Assembly: GCA_902792435.1 (NCBI GenBank)
Contig: CADAZN010000013.1
Location: forward strand, 20,241-73,284
Direction: 5' to 3'
Source of the DNA: an uncultured Bacteroidales bacterium
GTDB taxonomy: Bacteria; Bacteroidota; Bacteroidia; Bacteroidales; Muribaculaceae
DNA length: 53,044 nucleotides
Below, in pieces: positions 24,656 to 32,634 of this stretch (position 1 is its first letter; each line of letters begins with the position of its first letter). The notes under the pieces are model-generated. The model was given only the letters and a program-made list of their open reading frames with translations. It was not told where the DNA came from and made no database searches. The translations under genes and the position numbers were made by a program.

Positions 24656-25678
24656 ATGAAGAAATTTTTACTTACACTTTTTGCTGTTGTCGCTTGCAGC
24701 GTGGCTGTCAATGCCTCGGTATATGGCGACGTGAACGGTGACGGCGCTGTAACTGTCGCCGATGCTACCGCAATTTACAATTATCTTCTCAGTGAAGACG
24801 AAACCTTCCTTGCCACTTGCGACGTGGATGGTGACGGATTTGTCACTGTTGCCGACATCACAATCATCTACAACGTCATTCTTGGCTCAGAATCGCCAGT
24901 GGAACCACCTGCACCAGTGACCGAGTACACCGTTAATGGTGTGACATTCAAGATGGTGGAAGTTGAAGGTGGCACTTTCATGATGGGAGTTGACCAGCAA
25001 GTGGGATACGCTTATCCAGCCCACGAGGTAACGCTTAGCACCTATAGCATTGGTCAAACCGAAGTCACTCAGGAGTTGTGGGTGGCTGTGATGGGATCAA
25101 ATCCAAGCTACTTCAATGAATATGGAAATGCCGATGTGCACTCTAGTCATAATTCATGGGACGCAGGCATCAATCTCCAGCGACCTGTTGACTATGTGAA
25201 TTATGGCGAATGCTTGGCTTTTTGTGCAAAACTCAATGAGATGACAGGCTTGAACTTCCGCATCCCTACCGAGGCCGAATGGGAGTTTGCCGCACGCGGT
25301 GGAAACCTGACTCATGGTTATGAGTATGCTGGCAGTGAGAACGTCAATGATGTGGCTTGGTGGAAAGAGACTATTCCTTCACCCACATTGTGGACTGATG
25401 GTTGGGGCACTCAGACCGTGGCAACTAAGGCTCCCAACGAACTTGGAATCTATGACATGAGTGGCAACGTTGAGGAATGGTGCTATGACTGGTTTGCCGC
25501 CTATAGTTCTACCGCCGAGCCACTGACCAACCCCACAGGACCAGCAACAGGAACTCAACGCGCTAAGCGTGGTGGCACTTGTACCAACCAATACGCATAT
25601 AGCCTGATAGTGTATTACCGCCAGCCGCAGAACCCAGACGCTCGCGGCAACACTCGTGGCCTGCGTCTCGCTCTGTAG
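24656..25678 (+). CDS. Exported dockerin plus SUMF1/FGE-fold protein
   Basis: 340-residue protein: signal peptide (1-20); two dockerin-type EF-hand repeats (GDVNGDGAVTVADATAIYN and CDVDGDGFVTVADITIIYN, about 24-80); then a SUMF1 domain (VEGGTFMMGVD, IGQTEVTQELWVAVMGSNPS, RIPTEAEWEFAARGG, LGIYDMSGNVEEWCYDW). The C-terminal block reads KRGGTCTNQYAYSLIVYYR; the two cysteines that form the active site of true formylglycine-generating enzymes are not at their expected places. A structural or binding role of the fold is therefore more likely than sulfatase activation. It is monocistronic, with its own promoter and terminator. No sulfatase gene is seen in the window. Confidence 0.85.
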   Translation: MKKFLLTLFAVVACSVAVNASVYGDVNGDGAVTVADATAIYNYLLSEDETFLATCDVDGDGFVTVADITIIYNVILGSESPVEPPAPVTEYTVNGVTFKMVEVEGGTFMMGVDQQVGYAYPAHEVTLSTYSIGQTEVTQELWVAVMGSNPSYFNEYGNADVHSSHNSWDAGINLQRPVDYVNYGECLAFCAKLNEMTGLNFRIPTEAEWEFAARGGNLTHGYEYAGSENVNDVAWWKETIPSPTLWTDGWGTQTVATKAPNELGIYDMSGNVEEWCYDWFAAYSSTAEPLTNPTGPATGTQRAKRGGTCTNQYAYSLIVYYRQPQNPDARGNTRGLRLAL

Positions 25679-25709
25679 GCACAATAATTCGAAATTTATA
25701 ACCTTTTAG

Positions 25710-25749
25710 GAGCCCGCACTGGTCATTTAGCCTGATGCGGGCTCTTTTT
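25710..25749 (+). terminator. Intrinsic terminator after the dockerin-SUMF1 gene
   Basis: A 9 bp GC-rich stem (GAGCCCGCA at 25710-25718 with TGCGGGCTC at 25736-25744) is followed by five T. Confidence 0.85.
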
Positions 25750-25832
25750 GGGTTAATTCTATTATGGAGGTTGCAAAACATTCTTTTGCCCGAAAAAGAG
25801 ATGCTTTTTTTCTCACTTTTGTCAAAAATGAC

Positions 25833-25840
25833 TACTTTTG
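25833..25840 (+). promoter_or_regulatory. -7 box for the outer-membrane barrel gene
   Basis: TACTTTTG matches TAnnTTTG and lies 22 bp before the ATG. Only a T-rich stretch lies at the -33 position, so the upstream box is weak. Confidence 0.5.
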
Positions 25841-25861
25841 TAAACAATTAAAAGTTGAATT

Positions 25862-26479
25862 ATGAAAAAGATTATCTCTGTTTTTTTAGTTGCAGTAATA
25901 GTTCTGTCTTGTGCACCTTGTGCATTGGCACAGGACTTTGACCCTAATGATGAACCGAAGAATGAGTTTGCTATTGGATATGGTGCCATTAGTAATTCTA
26001 ATGTGCTTGATGTTTTTACCGATGTGGTGAGCGCTATCTTTGGGGCTCGTTTTAACAACAAGAAATTCCTGGGTCCATTTTCTGCCGAGTATTTCTATCA
26101 TGTGAGCCCATTGGTAGGTGTGGGTGGAATAACAGTCTTTAACCACCACGCTCAAGATGTGCTGCAGAACGAGCAGGTGACAGGAAAACGAACCAGCAAC
26201 TACTTCACCATTCTGCCTGCAGTGAAGTTCAACTGGCTCAGAAAGCACAAATGGGGAATGTACTCTAAAGTGGGATTAGGTTACACACGTGCCGAGTACA
26301 AAACTACAGGTAAAGACTCTGAGGGAACTTACACTAAGGATTCGTCGGGTGACAACTTCTTTAATTTCCAAGCATCGCTCGTGGGCATCGAGGCTGGTAA
26401 CCGCAATGTACGCGGTTTTGCCGAACTGGGTTTCGGTGAGCAAGGCCTGATTCATGGTGGTATCCGTTTTCGCTTTTGA
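25862..26479 (+). CDS. Outer-membrane beta-barrel-like protein
   Basis: 205-residue exported protein. The signal peptide is MKKIISVFLVAVIVLSCAPC ending at ALA. The mature part consists of alternating amphipathic strands (AEYFYHVSPLVGVGGITVF, YFTILPAVKFNWL, WGMYSKVGLGYTRAEY, VRGFAELGFGEQGLIHGGIR) and ends in an aromatic residue (RFRF), as small outer-membrane barrels do. No specific family is recognised. It is followed after 17 bp by the DUF2284 gene, which may be read through from the same promoter. Confidence 0.7.
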   Translation: MKKIISVFLVAVIVLSCAPCALAQDFDPNDEPKNEFAIGYGAISNSNVLDVFTDVVSAIFGARFNNKKFLGPFSAEYFYHVSPLVGVGGITVFNHHAQDVLQNEQVTGKRTSNYFTILPAVKFNWLRKHKWGMYSKVGLGYTRAEYKTTGKDSEGTYTKDSSGDNFFNFQASLVGIEAGNRNVRGFAELGFGEQGLIHGGIRFRF

Positions 26480-26496
26480 GACAATTGCCAATTAAA

Positions 26497-27060
26497 ATGA
26501 CCGATAAGAATTATGACGCTGAACAGGTGGTTGCGGTAGTTGACCGTGACCGATATGTGAGTGATTTTCGCGATGTGGCAACCTTTGAGGAGTGCTGCCG
26601 AGCATGCCCCAACTATGGTAATCGCTGGGGGTGTCCTCCGTTTGACCATGACACGCTTCAGGACCTGTTGCCCTATGGTAAAGTGATGATTGTGGGCGTG
26701 AAAATCACACCTCACGATACTAGGATGCCTATGGAGCAAGTATATGACTTGATGCGTCCTGAGTTGGAGCGGTTAAACAAGCGACTTCTTGAACTGGAGC
26801 AAGAAACTGGAGGTTTTGCTCTTGGTTTTGTGGGCAAGTGCGAGCGTTGTGGAAATGCTCCATGTGCACGCAAGCAAGGCAAGCCGTGTCGTCATCCCGA
26901 CTTGGTGCGGCCATCGCTCGAGGCTTATGGATTTAATGTGAGCGAGACGGCAAGCAAGTTGCTTGGTATCGACATGGTGTGGAGCCGTGACAAGAACATC
27001 CCACGTTACCTCACGCTCGTCTGCGGCCTCTTCTTCAACGGTGATAACCCTGTGTGGTGA
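26497..27060 (+). CDS. DUF2284 predicted metal-binding protein
   Basis: 187-residue cytoplasmic protein rich in conserved cysteines: CCRACPNYGNRWGCPPF (about 29-46), then CERCGNAPCARKQGKPCRHP (about 107-126), and PSLEAYGFNV. This pattern is the DUF2284 family, thought to bind a metal or Fe-S cluster; the reaction is unknown. I start it at the ATG at 26497; a TTG at 26476 overlaps the stop of the previous gene. ribD begins 29 bp downstream, so the two may be co-transcribed, but no functional link is known to me. Confidence 0.8.
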   Translation: MTDKNYDAEQVVAVVDRDRYVSDFRDVATFEECCRACPNYGNRWGCPPFDHDTLQDLLPYGKVMIVGVKITPHDTRMPMEQVYDLMRPELERLNKRLLELEQETGGFALGFVGKCERCGNAPCARKQGKPCRHPDLVRPSLEAYGFNVSETASKLLGIDMVWSRDKNIPRYLTLVCGLFFNGDNPVW

Positions 27061-27089
27061 TTTAATATAAATGTTAAATAGTGTGCGAA

Positions 27090-28118
27090 ATGACAGTCGA
27101 CGAGAAATACATGCGCCGTGCCTTGAAGCTGGCACAGCAGGGTAGTGGGCACACCTCGCCCAATCCCATGGTTGGCGCTGTGGTAGTTCACGAAGGCAAG
27201 ATAATAGGCGAGGGTTTCCACCGTTGTTGTGGCAAGGCTCACGCCGAGGTTAACGCCATAGCTGCTGTGCAAGATCAATCGCTACTGCCCGAGAGCACAA
27301 TCTATGTCACTCTTGAGCCGTGCTCTCATTATGGCAAAACTCCACCTTGTGCCAATCTGTTGATTAGCAAAGGTATAAAGCGGGTGGTTGTAGGTGTGCT
27401 CGATCCGTTTGAGAAAGTGAGCGGCCGGGGCGTGGCTATGCTGCGCAATGCGGGCATTGAAGTTGAGGTGGGTGTGCTTGAAAAAGAATGCCGTGACCTG
27501 AATCGTCGTTTCTTTACCGCTCACACCACGGGCATGCCCTGGGTTCAGCTAAAGTGGGCACAAAGCTCCGACGGTTACCTCGCTAATGAAGATGGCACTG
27601 TGCGTTTTAGCACTCCTCTTACCTTGTCGCTCGTGCACCGTGAGCGCTCAATGGCCGATGCCATTGTTGTGGGAGCTGGCACTGTGAAAATTGACAATCC
27701 ATCGCTCACTACTCGCCACTGGAGTGGCAACTCGCCCTTGCGAGTGGTGCTCGACCGAAACCTGTCAATACCAAGCAATTGCAAGTTGCTTAATGACGGT
27801 GGTAAAACTTTGATTTATAACGAGAAAAAGGAAGAAATTGAAGGCTGCGTGGAATGGGCAAAACTCGACACCACCGAGCCTGGCTCATGGCTTCGCGACC
27901 TCTATCACCGTGGCATCACTAGCGTGATGGTAGAGGGCGGTGCAAACGTCCTCCAGCAACTGATAGATGCTGGCAAATGGAACGAAATTAGGATAGAAAC
28001 CGCCCCGATGACACTAGGAGGTGGCATCAAAGCTCCTCAAGCGGACACGAGCGAGCCTACCACCCATCAAGAAATAGATGGCAACCTTATAATCACAGTG
28101 CTAAATACTGATAACTGA
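27090..28118 (+). CDS. ribD: Bifunctional riboflavin deaminase/reductase RibD
   Basis: 342-residue enzyme catalysing the second and third steps of riboflavin synthesis: deamination of the pyrimidine and NADPH-dependent reduction of the ribosyl chain. The N-terminal deaminase shows the zinc site HAEVNAI (His51, Glu53) with PCSHYGKTPPC (Cys78, Cys87). The C-terminal reductase half has VQLKWAQSSDGYLA, RSMADAIVVGAGTV and SVMVEGGANVLQQLI. I start at the ATG at 27090; a GTG nine bases earlier is less likely. No FMN riboswitch is seen upstream. The last codons overlap a short ACTGA-type repeat (28100-28120). It converges on the GYF/TPM gene set with 4 bp between stops. Confidence 0.95.
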   Translation: MTVDEKYMRRALKLAQQGSGHTSPNPMVGAVVVHEGKIIGEGFHRCCGKAHAEVNAIAAVQDQSLLPESTIYVTLEPCSHYGKTPPCANLLISKGIKRVVVGVLDPFEKVSGRGVAMLRNAGIEVEVGVLEKECRDLNRRFFTAHTTGMPWVQLKWAQSSDGYLANEDGTVRFSTPLTLSLVHRERSMADAIVVGAGTVKIDNPSLTTRHWSGNSPLRVVLDRNLSIPSNCKLLNDGGKTLIYNEKKEEIEGCVEWAKLDTTEPGSWLRDLYHRGITSVMVEGGANVLQQLIDAGKWNEIRIETAPMTLGGGIKAPQADTSEPTTHQEIDGNLIITVLNTDN

Positions 28119-28122
28119 CATT

Positions 28123-29079
28123 TTACCACTCACCGCCGGCACCGCCGCCACCACTGTCGCCGCCACCCCAGTCCCAGTCGCCATCATCATCGTCGCTACT
28201 GTCCCAATCGCTGGAATCGTAGTAGTCGTCGTCATCATAGTCGTCTATGCTAGAATCATAATAACCTTTATGGCGGTTTCTTTTTGTGATTTTTTGGTTC
28301 AATTTCTTGATATTGATGTTGGCCTTTAGTGTCGGTGAGCTATGGAAGGAATAACCATCAGTCTTGTTTGGCATGAACAGAAGATACCACACTACACCCA
28401 TAAACATCAAGTAGATAATAACATAAGTGATTAGTGTGGAGACACCTTCGGTTAACATATTGGAGCCCAATTGCACCATAATAATCACCGTACCCACTAT
28501 CATGGTCGAGCTCACAAGCCAACCATTAATCCTTGCTAATCGGTCGCTCAATTCACGAGAAGGAGTCCCTTGAGCATAGGAAACTTTGTTCAGGTTCTTA
28601 ATCCTCGTGCCAATGTAAAGGGCAACAAAACACAAGGCAAACCCAATAAGGTCAAAAAATATGTAATAGAACGTGGTTGCTCCTGTTATGCCGAGCAGGA
28701 AGTGCAATGCAACACATACAAGCACAATCCATGTCTCCTTAATCCATGTGGGAGAAGGAAAGTTGTAACGCGTCTTCTCGGGGATTAGTTCTTCTGGTAG
28801 TGGCGGTGGCTCGTTTATAATGTCATTCTCAGCTACTTGCAGCTCTTCTACTTGTTTGCTCAGCTCGGCAATTTCTTTACGAGTCTCCTCTATCTGATGT
28901 TGTAGTGTTACAGTGTTGTTACACAAGGCACTAAGCTCTTTAAGCTGATGTGCAGGCTGCCACGAGTTCATGCCTAGTCGCCACACGAGCGTGTTACCCG
29001 TGACACCATTAGCAATCAGCTCGTTTTCCTTGAAAGGACCGCTTCTTGCACCATTGCTATGTGCTATGTAATAGTCCAT
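28123..29079 (-). CDS. GYF-domain membrane protein with a TPM-type tail (apparent mosaic)
   Basis: 318-residue membrane protein. Order: GYF_2 domain (1-50, DYYIAHSNGARSGPF and VWRLGMNSWQPA); coiled coil (about 57-85); two membrane helices (about 112-156); a cytosolic link with IKNLNKVSYAQGTPSREL; two more helices (about 187-207 and 216-236); an Asp/Tyr/Trp-rich acidic stretch; and a GGGDSGGGGAGGEW end. The first two-thirds resemble the GYF protein at 29950-30765 (IKKLNKISYKKDSVSRL). The last third resembles the TPM protein at 29094-29936 (helix, then FMPxKxDxYS and SPxxxA, then the glycine tail). Function unknown. The ATG at 29079 is chosen because the domain begins there. Confidence 0.75.
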   Translation of the reverse strand: MDYYIAHSNGARSGPFKENELIANGVTGNTLVWRLGMNSWQPAHQLKELSALCNNTVTLQHQIEETRKEIAELSKQVEELQVAENDIINEPPPLPEELIPEKTRYNFPSPTWIKETWIVLVCVALHFLLGITGATTFYYIFFDLIGFALCFVALYIGTRIKNLNKVSYAQGTPSRELSDRLARINGWLVSSTMIVGTVIIMVQLGSNMLTEGVSTLITYVIIYLMFMGVVWYLLFMPNKTDGYSFHSSPTLKANINIKKLNQKITKRNRHKGYYDSSIDDYDDDDYYDSSDWDSSDDDDGDWDWGGGDSGGGGAGGEW

Positions 29080-29093
29080 AATAGAAATTAGGA

Positions 29094-29936
29094 TTACCAC
29101 GATCCTCCTGCACCACCGCCGCCACTAGAGCCACCGCCCCAGCTCCAACTGCTGGAACTGGAGGAGCTGGAACTGCTCCAACTCGAGCCACTGCTTCGGG
29201 AACTGGATGTCCAGCTAGAGCCACCCGACCTCCTCCCCGACGATGAGGAAATTGATGCTGCAATCAGTGGCGATGCCATTATCGAGTACCAGTCCTTTTT
29301 GGTGGGCATGAAGAAGAAATACCAAATCAAGCCGCAAATTAGGATATAAAATATTGAGTAGACAATGGCTGCTATTATGGAATCTTTCTTCTTTTCTTGG
29401 AGGAAATCGGCTACTTCTTGGGGGTATTCGCCTTTCATTGCAGGAACGATGGCATCAACGGCGCGCCTGATGGCGATGCCATATTTTTCCTCTTTGAACG
29501 CGGGAATCATGGAGTCTTCTACTAGCTTATTGCAGAGCAAGTCAGGCAATATGCCCTCGGCACCATAGCCAGTGTGGATGCGCACCTGTCCTTTGCTTCC
29601 CTCTTGCTTGGGCTTAACCAGAATCAAGACACCATTATTGAGCTTTTTGTCACCGATTCCCCACTTTTCAAATACTTCTTGACAATAATCAAACTTGTCC
29701 ATTCCGTCGAGCGACTCCACGGTGAGTATCACCACCTGCGTCTTGTTGTAAACGTATAGGTTTTTGAGCGAGTCGTTGATAATTGCGAGGCTGGCGCTGT
29801 CAATCACATGGGCGTAGTCATAGACGAGTTCGTTGGCATTGGCTGGTCGAGGTGGAACGTCGGCATTAACCGTCATGACAGCCATCAGCATCACAAATAC
29901 CAGTGCAAAATATCTTGTTTTCAATAACTTTTCCAT
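29094..29936 (-). CDS. TPM-domain (YgcG-type) membrane protein with Ser/Gly-rich tail
   Basis: 280-residue protein. A signal peptide or N-terminal anchor (MEKLLKTRYFALVFVMLMAV) is followed by a TPM domain (about 30-165: LVYDYAHVIDSASLAIIND, TQVVILTVESLDG, NNGVLILVKPK, IHTGYGAEGILPDLLC), a membrane helix (about 190-212, ending FFFMPTKKD), a serine-rich stretch and GGGSSGGGGAGGSW at the end. TPM proteins face the periplasm or lumen and take part in envelope maintenance or membrane-protein repair in relatives; the role here is unknown. The ATG at 29936 starts the signal; a start at 29990 would overlap the neighbour. Gaps of 13-14 bp to both neighbours show one transcription unit. Confidence 0.82.
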   Translation of the reverse strand: MEKLLKTRYFALVFVMLMAVMTVNADVPPRPANANELVYDYAHVIDSASLAIINDSLKNLYVYNKTQVVILTVESLDGMDKFDYCQEVFEKWGIGDKKLNNGVLILVKPKQEGSKGQVRIHTGYGAEGILPDLLCNKLVEDSMIPAFKEEKYGIAIRRAVDAIVPAMKGEYPQEVADFLQEKKKDSIIAAIVYSIFYILICGLIWYFFFMPTKKDWYSIMASPLIAASISSSSGRRSGGSSWTSSSRSSGSSWSSSSSSSSSSWSWGGGSSGGGGAGGSW

Positions 29937-29949
29937 AGTGCGATGAGGG

Positions 29950-30765
29950 TTAGCTAGAATAAACATAATAAGCCGATTGAACAAGGACAATTAGGAAGCC
30001 TATCGCAGCTGTGGCACTCACAAAGAGTCCATTGAAATAACCTAGTTTCTCGGCCTTGAGGCGCGACACGCTGTCTTTCTTATAGGAAATTTTGTTTAAC
30101 TTCTTGATATTCACGCCAATGATGATGCCAGTGATGCTCAGCACTGCTCCAATGGCATCAAGACAGAGATAAGTGTGGCTTGGATTGTCGCTCCAGAACT
30201 CTATTAATGCATGGATAATGACAAACGCAAGCAGCCATATCGACTCATTGCACCAGTCGGCAACTGGGTGGTCATATTTTGTCTTCTTTTTGCTTTTGGT
30301 TGCCTCTTTCTTTGCTTTGGTTTCTACCGTTTTTTTCTGTTCTTTTTTCTCGACAACACTTTTGGTTTGGCCCTCAGCTAGTTTTTGAGTTTTCCTTTGC
30401 TCGAGAACCTTCTTCAACTCTTCCTTCTTGTGGTTAAGTTGATCTAATTGCTTCTGCATCTCAATCTCTTGGCTGGCAACTTGCTGCACTGGTTGCTGCT
30501 GCGCTGTTTGAGATTGCACTGGTTGCTGCACGGTTTGCTGCTGCACGGGCTGTATGGTTGCGCTTGAGGGACCTAGCACCACCTCCATAGGAGGGGGCAC
30601 GTTGTCGATGATGTCGGCGAGATCGGGCAGCATTTTTGCAGGAGTCCAAGCAGGCAATCCTTCCCTCCACACCATTGTGTTGAGGTCAAGGCCGTTGGCA
30701 ATCAACGCGTCTTTATTGAAAGGGCCCTGATACTTGCCATCGTTTTTTGAAATATAGTAAACCAT
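29950..30765 (-). CDS. GYF-domain membrane protein
   Basis: 271-residue protein. A GYF_2 domain (1-52: VYYISKNDGKYQGPF, MVWREGLPAWTPAKML) binds proline-rich peptides in relatives. It is followed by PPPMEVV, a Gln/Val-rich low-complexity segment (about 72-100), a Lys/Glu-rich coiled coil (about 102-165), and three membrane helices (about 172-190, 197-220, 243-268). The link IKKLNKISYKKDSVSRLKAEK recurs in the mosaic gene two positions downstream. It is the first gene of the trio and has a good promoter. The arrangement suggests a membrane complex with the TPM protein (inference); no biochemical role can be assigned. Confidence 0.75.
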   Translation of the reverse strand: MVYYISKNDGKYQGPFNKDALIANGLDLNTMVWREGLPAWTPAKMLPDLADIIDNVPPPMEVVLGPSSATIQPVQQQTVQQPVQSQTAQQQPVQQVASQEIEMQKQLDQLNHKKEELKKVLEQRKTQKLAEGQTKSVVEKKEQKKTVETKAKKEATKSKKKTKYDHPVADWCNESIWLLAFVIIHALIEFWSDNPSHTYLCLDAIGAVLSITGIIIGVNIKKLNKISYKKDSVSRLKAEKLGYFNGLFVSATAAIGFLIVLVQSAYYVYSS

Positions 30766-30785
30766 AGGTTGTGTTTATTTTTTCA

Positions 30786-30816
30786 CAAAGATAGTGAGTT
30801 TTATTAGAGTTTCAAT
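30786..30816 (-). promoter_or_regulatory. Promoter of the GYF/TPM trio
   Basis: On the minus strand ATTG (30816-30813, three of four consensus bases), a 19 bp spacer and TATCTTTG (30793-30786). The start would be near 30780, about 15 nt before the ATG. Confidence 0.65.
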
Positions 30817-31017
30817 ATAAAAACGCGAAAAGTTACACTTGTGAGTGTTGCTAGTGCGTTAAAAAGGTGTAAAAAACGGGAATTTGCCTTTTAATATCTT
30901 AATTAATATATGTTCATTAATGTATTAATATTAATTTTACACCGTGAAAATAGGGCATTTTCTTGTCTGATTTTTTTTAATTGAACGAATTGTGCCCTGT
31001 TTTTTACTTTTTTGTTG

Positions 31018-31025
31018 TAACTTTG
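31018..31025 (+). promoter_or_regulatory. -7 box for the lipoprotein gene
   Basis: TAACTTTG matches TAnnTTTG 23 bp before the ATG at 31049. No TTTG is found at 19-21 bp upstream. The position argues against a start at the TTG at 30992. Confidence 0.55.
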
Positions 31026-31048
31026 CAAGTTGTTTTTTTAAAAAGAAA

Positions 31049-32542
31049 ATGAGAAAATATTTATCAATATATCTGTCTATTGCTTTGACGGTGGCTTTGT
31101 GCCTCATGTCATGCAGCAAAGACAAGGATTCCTCTACTCCCGATGTACAATATGACGTGTACTCAACTACGAGCACGCTGGTATCAACTTTTGCACTTAA
31201 GCCTAACACCAAGATTCTTGCTAATCTCGACTCGGTGAAGTTCACCATCGACCAGGAACGGGGAGTGATATATAATGCCGACTCGCTGCCACGAGGCACA
31301 CGCATTAATGCTCTGCTTGTTCAGCTCACATGTGCAAGCACTGTTGCTACTAAGCAGTTTGTGATAAAGAATGGTGAGCATCTCGGTGACACCACCATCA
31401 CTTACAACTCATCGAGGAACGACTCTATCGACTTCACCGGCGATGTAACACTGCGCATCACTTCGGGTGACAAGGAGCACGTGCGTGACTACAAGGTCAA
31501 GGTCAACGTTCACAAGCAGAACGTCGACACTATCACATGGAACACTAGCCGACGTCGCGACCTTCCTAATGTGGAATCAACACTCAAAGCTTCTAAAACT
31601 GTCGTTCAAAATGACGACTTCCTGTGCCTTGTCGACGACAACGGCACCTATGTGCTAAGCCAAAGTTCAGATCCTCGGGCAGGAACTTGGAACAAGAAGG
31701 TGTTGACGCTGCCCTTCACTCCACAAGTCAATAGCTTTACAGCTACCGAAGACGAGCTCTTCCTGCTCGATGTTAATGGGCAGCTATTTAAGAGTGAAGA
31801 CATGGGAACAAATTGGCTTGACTGCGCTGTCGCTTGGCGTTCAATAATTGGTGCTTATGGCGACAGATTGCTTGGTGTAGCACAAGACGCTGACGGCAAT
31901 TTCGTTCATGCCGAGTATGTTCAAGGTGTGAGTCTCCTTGGCGATGAGATTGAAGGCAACTTCCCTATCGAGGGAATGAGTGCATTGGTGATGGCCAACA
32001 ATCAGTGGACATCTTCACAGCAAGCTATGTTTGTAGGTGGTGTGTTGCCCGATGGAACTCTAATCAATTGGGTGTGGGGATTTGACGGAAAAAACTGGGC
32101 TCCTATCAACAACGACGAAGTGTTGCCCAAGGTTCGCGAAGCTGCATTCTTCCCTTACTACACCATGGTTAAGCGTGCTACAGGTGCCACCTACGACAAG
32201 AGGGTGTCATGGCTGGTTATGGGTGGCAAGTTGAGTGATGGAAGTCTCAACACCATAAGCTACATCTCGCGCAACCAGGGCATCAACTGGAAAGTGGGAG
32301 AAATGGGCGTTCAGCAGCCTGATCACATGCCAGCGTTCTATGGCGCGCAAGTCTACACCTATGATCGCATGCAAAACGCTAACCATGTGCTCATGGCCTA
32401 TAACCCTGGCCAGGTGACTCCCGTTACCGAGTGGAATTGCCCCTACATCTACCTCTTTGGTGGATATAGCATTGCTGATACTCCTCTCAACAGCATTTGG
32501 GAAGGCGTGCTCACAGGATTGACATTCAAACCAGTGTTCTAA
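31049..32542 (+). CDS. Propeller-like lipoprotein of Bacteroidales type (DUF6242-like)
   Basis: 497-residue lipoprotein. The signal MRKYLSIYLSIALTVALCLMSC has a lipobox LMSC, followed by SKDKD. An N-terminal beta domain (about 30-165, with TRINALLVQLTCASTVATKQF) precedes a propeller-like region with sialidase/BNR-type blades (ELFLLDVNGQLFKSEDMGTNW, GDRLLGVAQDADGNFVHAEY, YISRNQGINWKVGEMG) and ends YLFGGYSIADTPLNSIWEG. The DUF6242 label is from memory. No catalytic residues are evident; a surface or periplasmic binding role is likely. It precedes the porG-like gene by 92 bp on the same strand. Confidence 0.75.
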   Translation: MRKYLSIYLSIALTVALCLMSCSKDKDSSTPDVQYDVYSTTSTLVSTFALKPNTKILANLDSVKFTIDQERGVIYNADSLPRGTRINALLVQLTCASTVATKQFVIKNGEHLGDTTITYNSSRNDSIDFTGDVTLRITSGDKEHVRDYKVKVNVHKQNVDTITWNTSRRRDLPNVESTLKASKTVVQNDDFLCLVDDNGTYVLSQSSDPRAGTWNKKVLTLPFTPQVNSFTATEDELFLLDVNGQLFKSEDMGTNWLDCAVAWRSIIGAYGDRLLGVAQDADGNFVHAEYVQGVSLLGDEIEGNFPIEGMSALVMANNQWTSSQQAMFVGGVLPDGTLINWVWGFDGKNWAPINNDEVLPKVREAAFFPYYTMVKRATGATYDKRVSWLVMGGKLSDGSLNTISYISRNQGINWKVGEMGVQQPDHMPAFYGAQVYTYDRMQNANHVLMAYNPGQVTPVTEWNCPYIYLFGGYSIADTPLNSIWEGVLTGLTFKPVF

Positions 32543-32634
32543 AAATCTTTAATAAATGGCTAGTTGCTTGTTTCAAATATACTTTTTGGCGGCATGATTG
32601 CGTTTTCTTTAATACACTAATTCCATAGAAGAAT

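Noticed and set aside
24656-25678. SUMF1 gene considered as a sulfatase-activating enzyme
   Set aside because: The active-site Cys pair is not in place and no sulfatase is nearby.
26476-26496. TTG start giving an overlap between the barrel gene and the DUF2284 gene
   Set aside because: The added residues are not typical of the family and a good ATG lies at 26497.
27061-27089. Possible FMN riboswitch before ribD
   Set aside because: The gap is only 29 bp and lacks the conserved structure and length of an FMN element.
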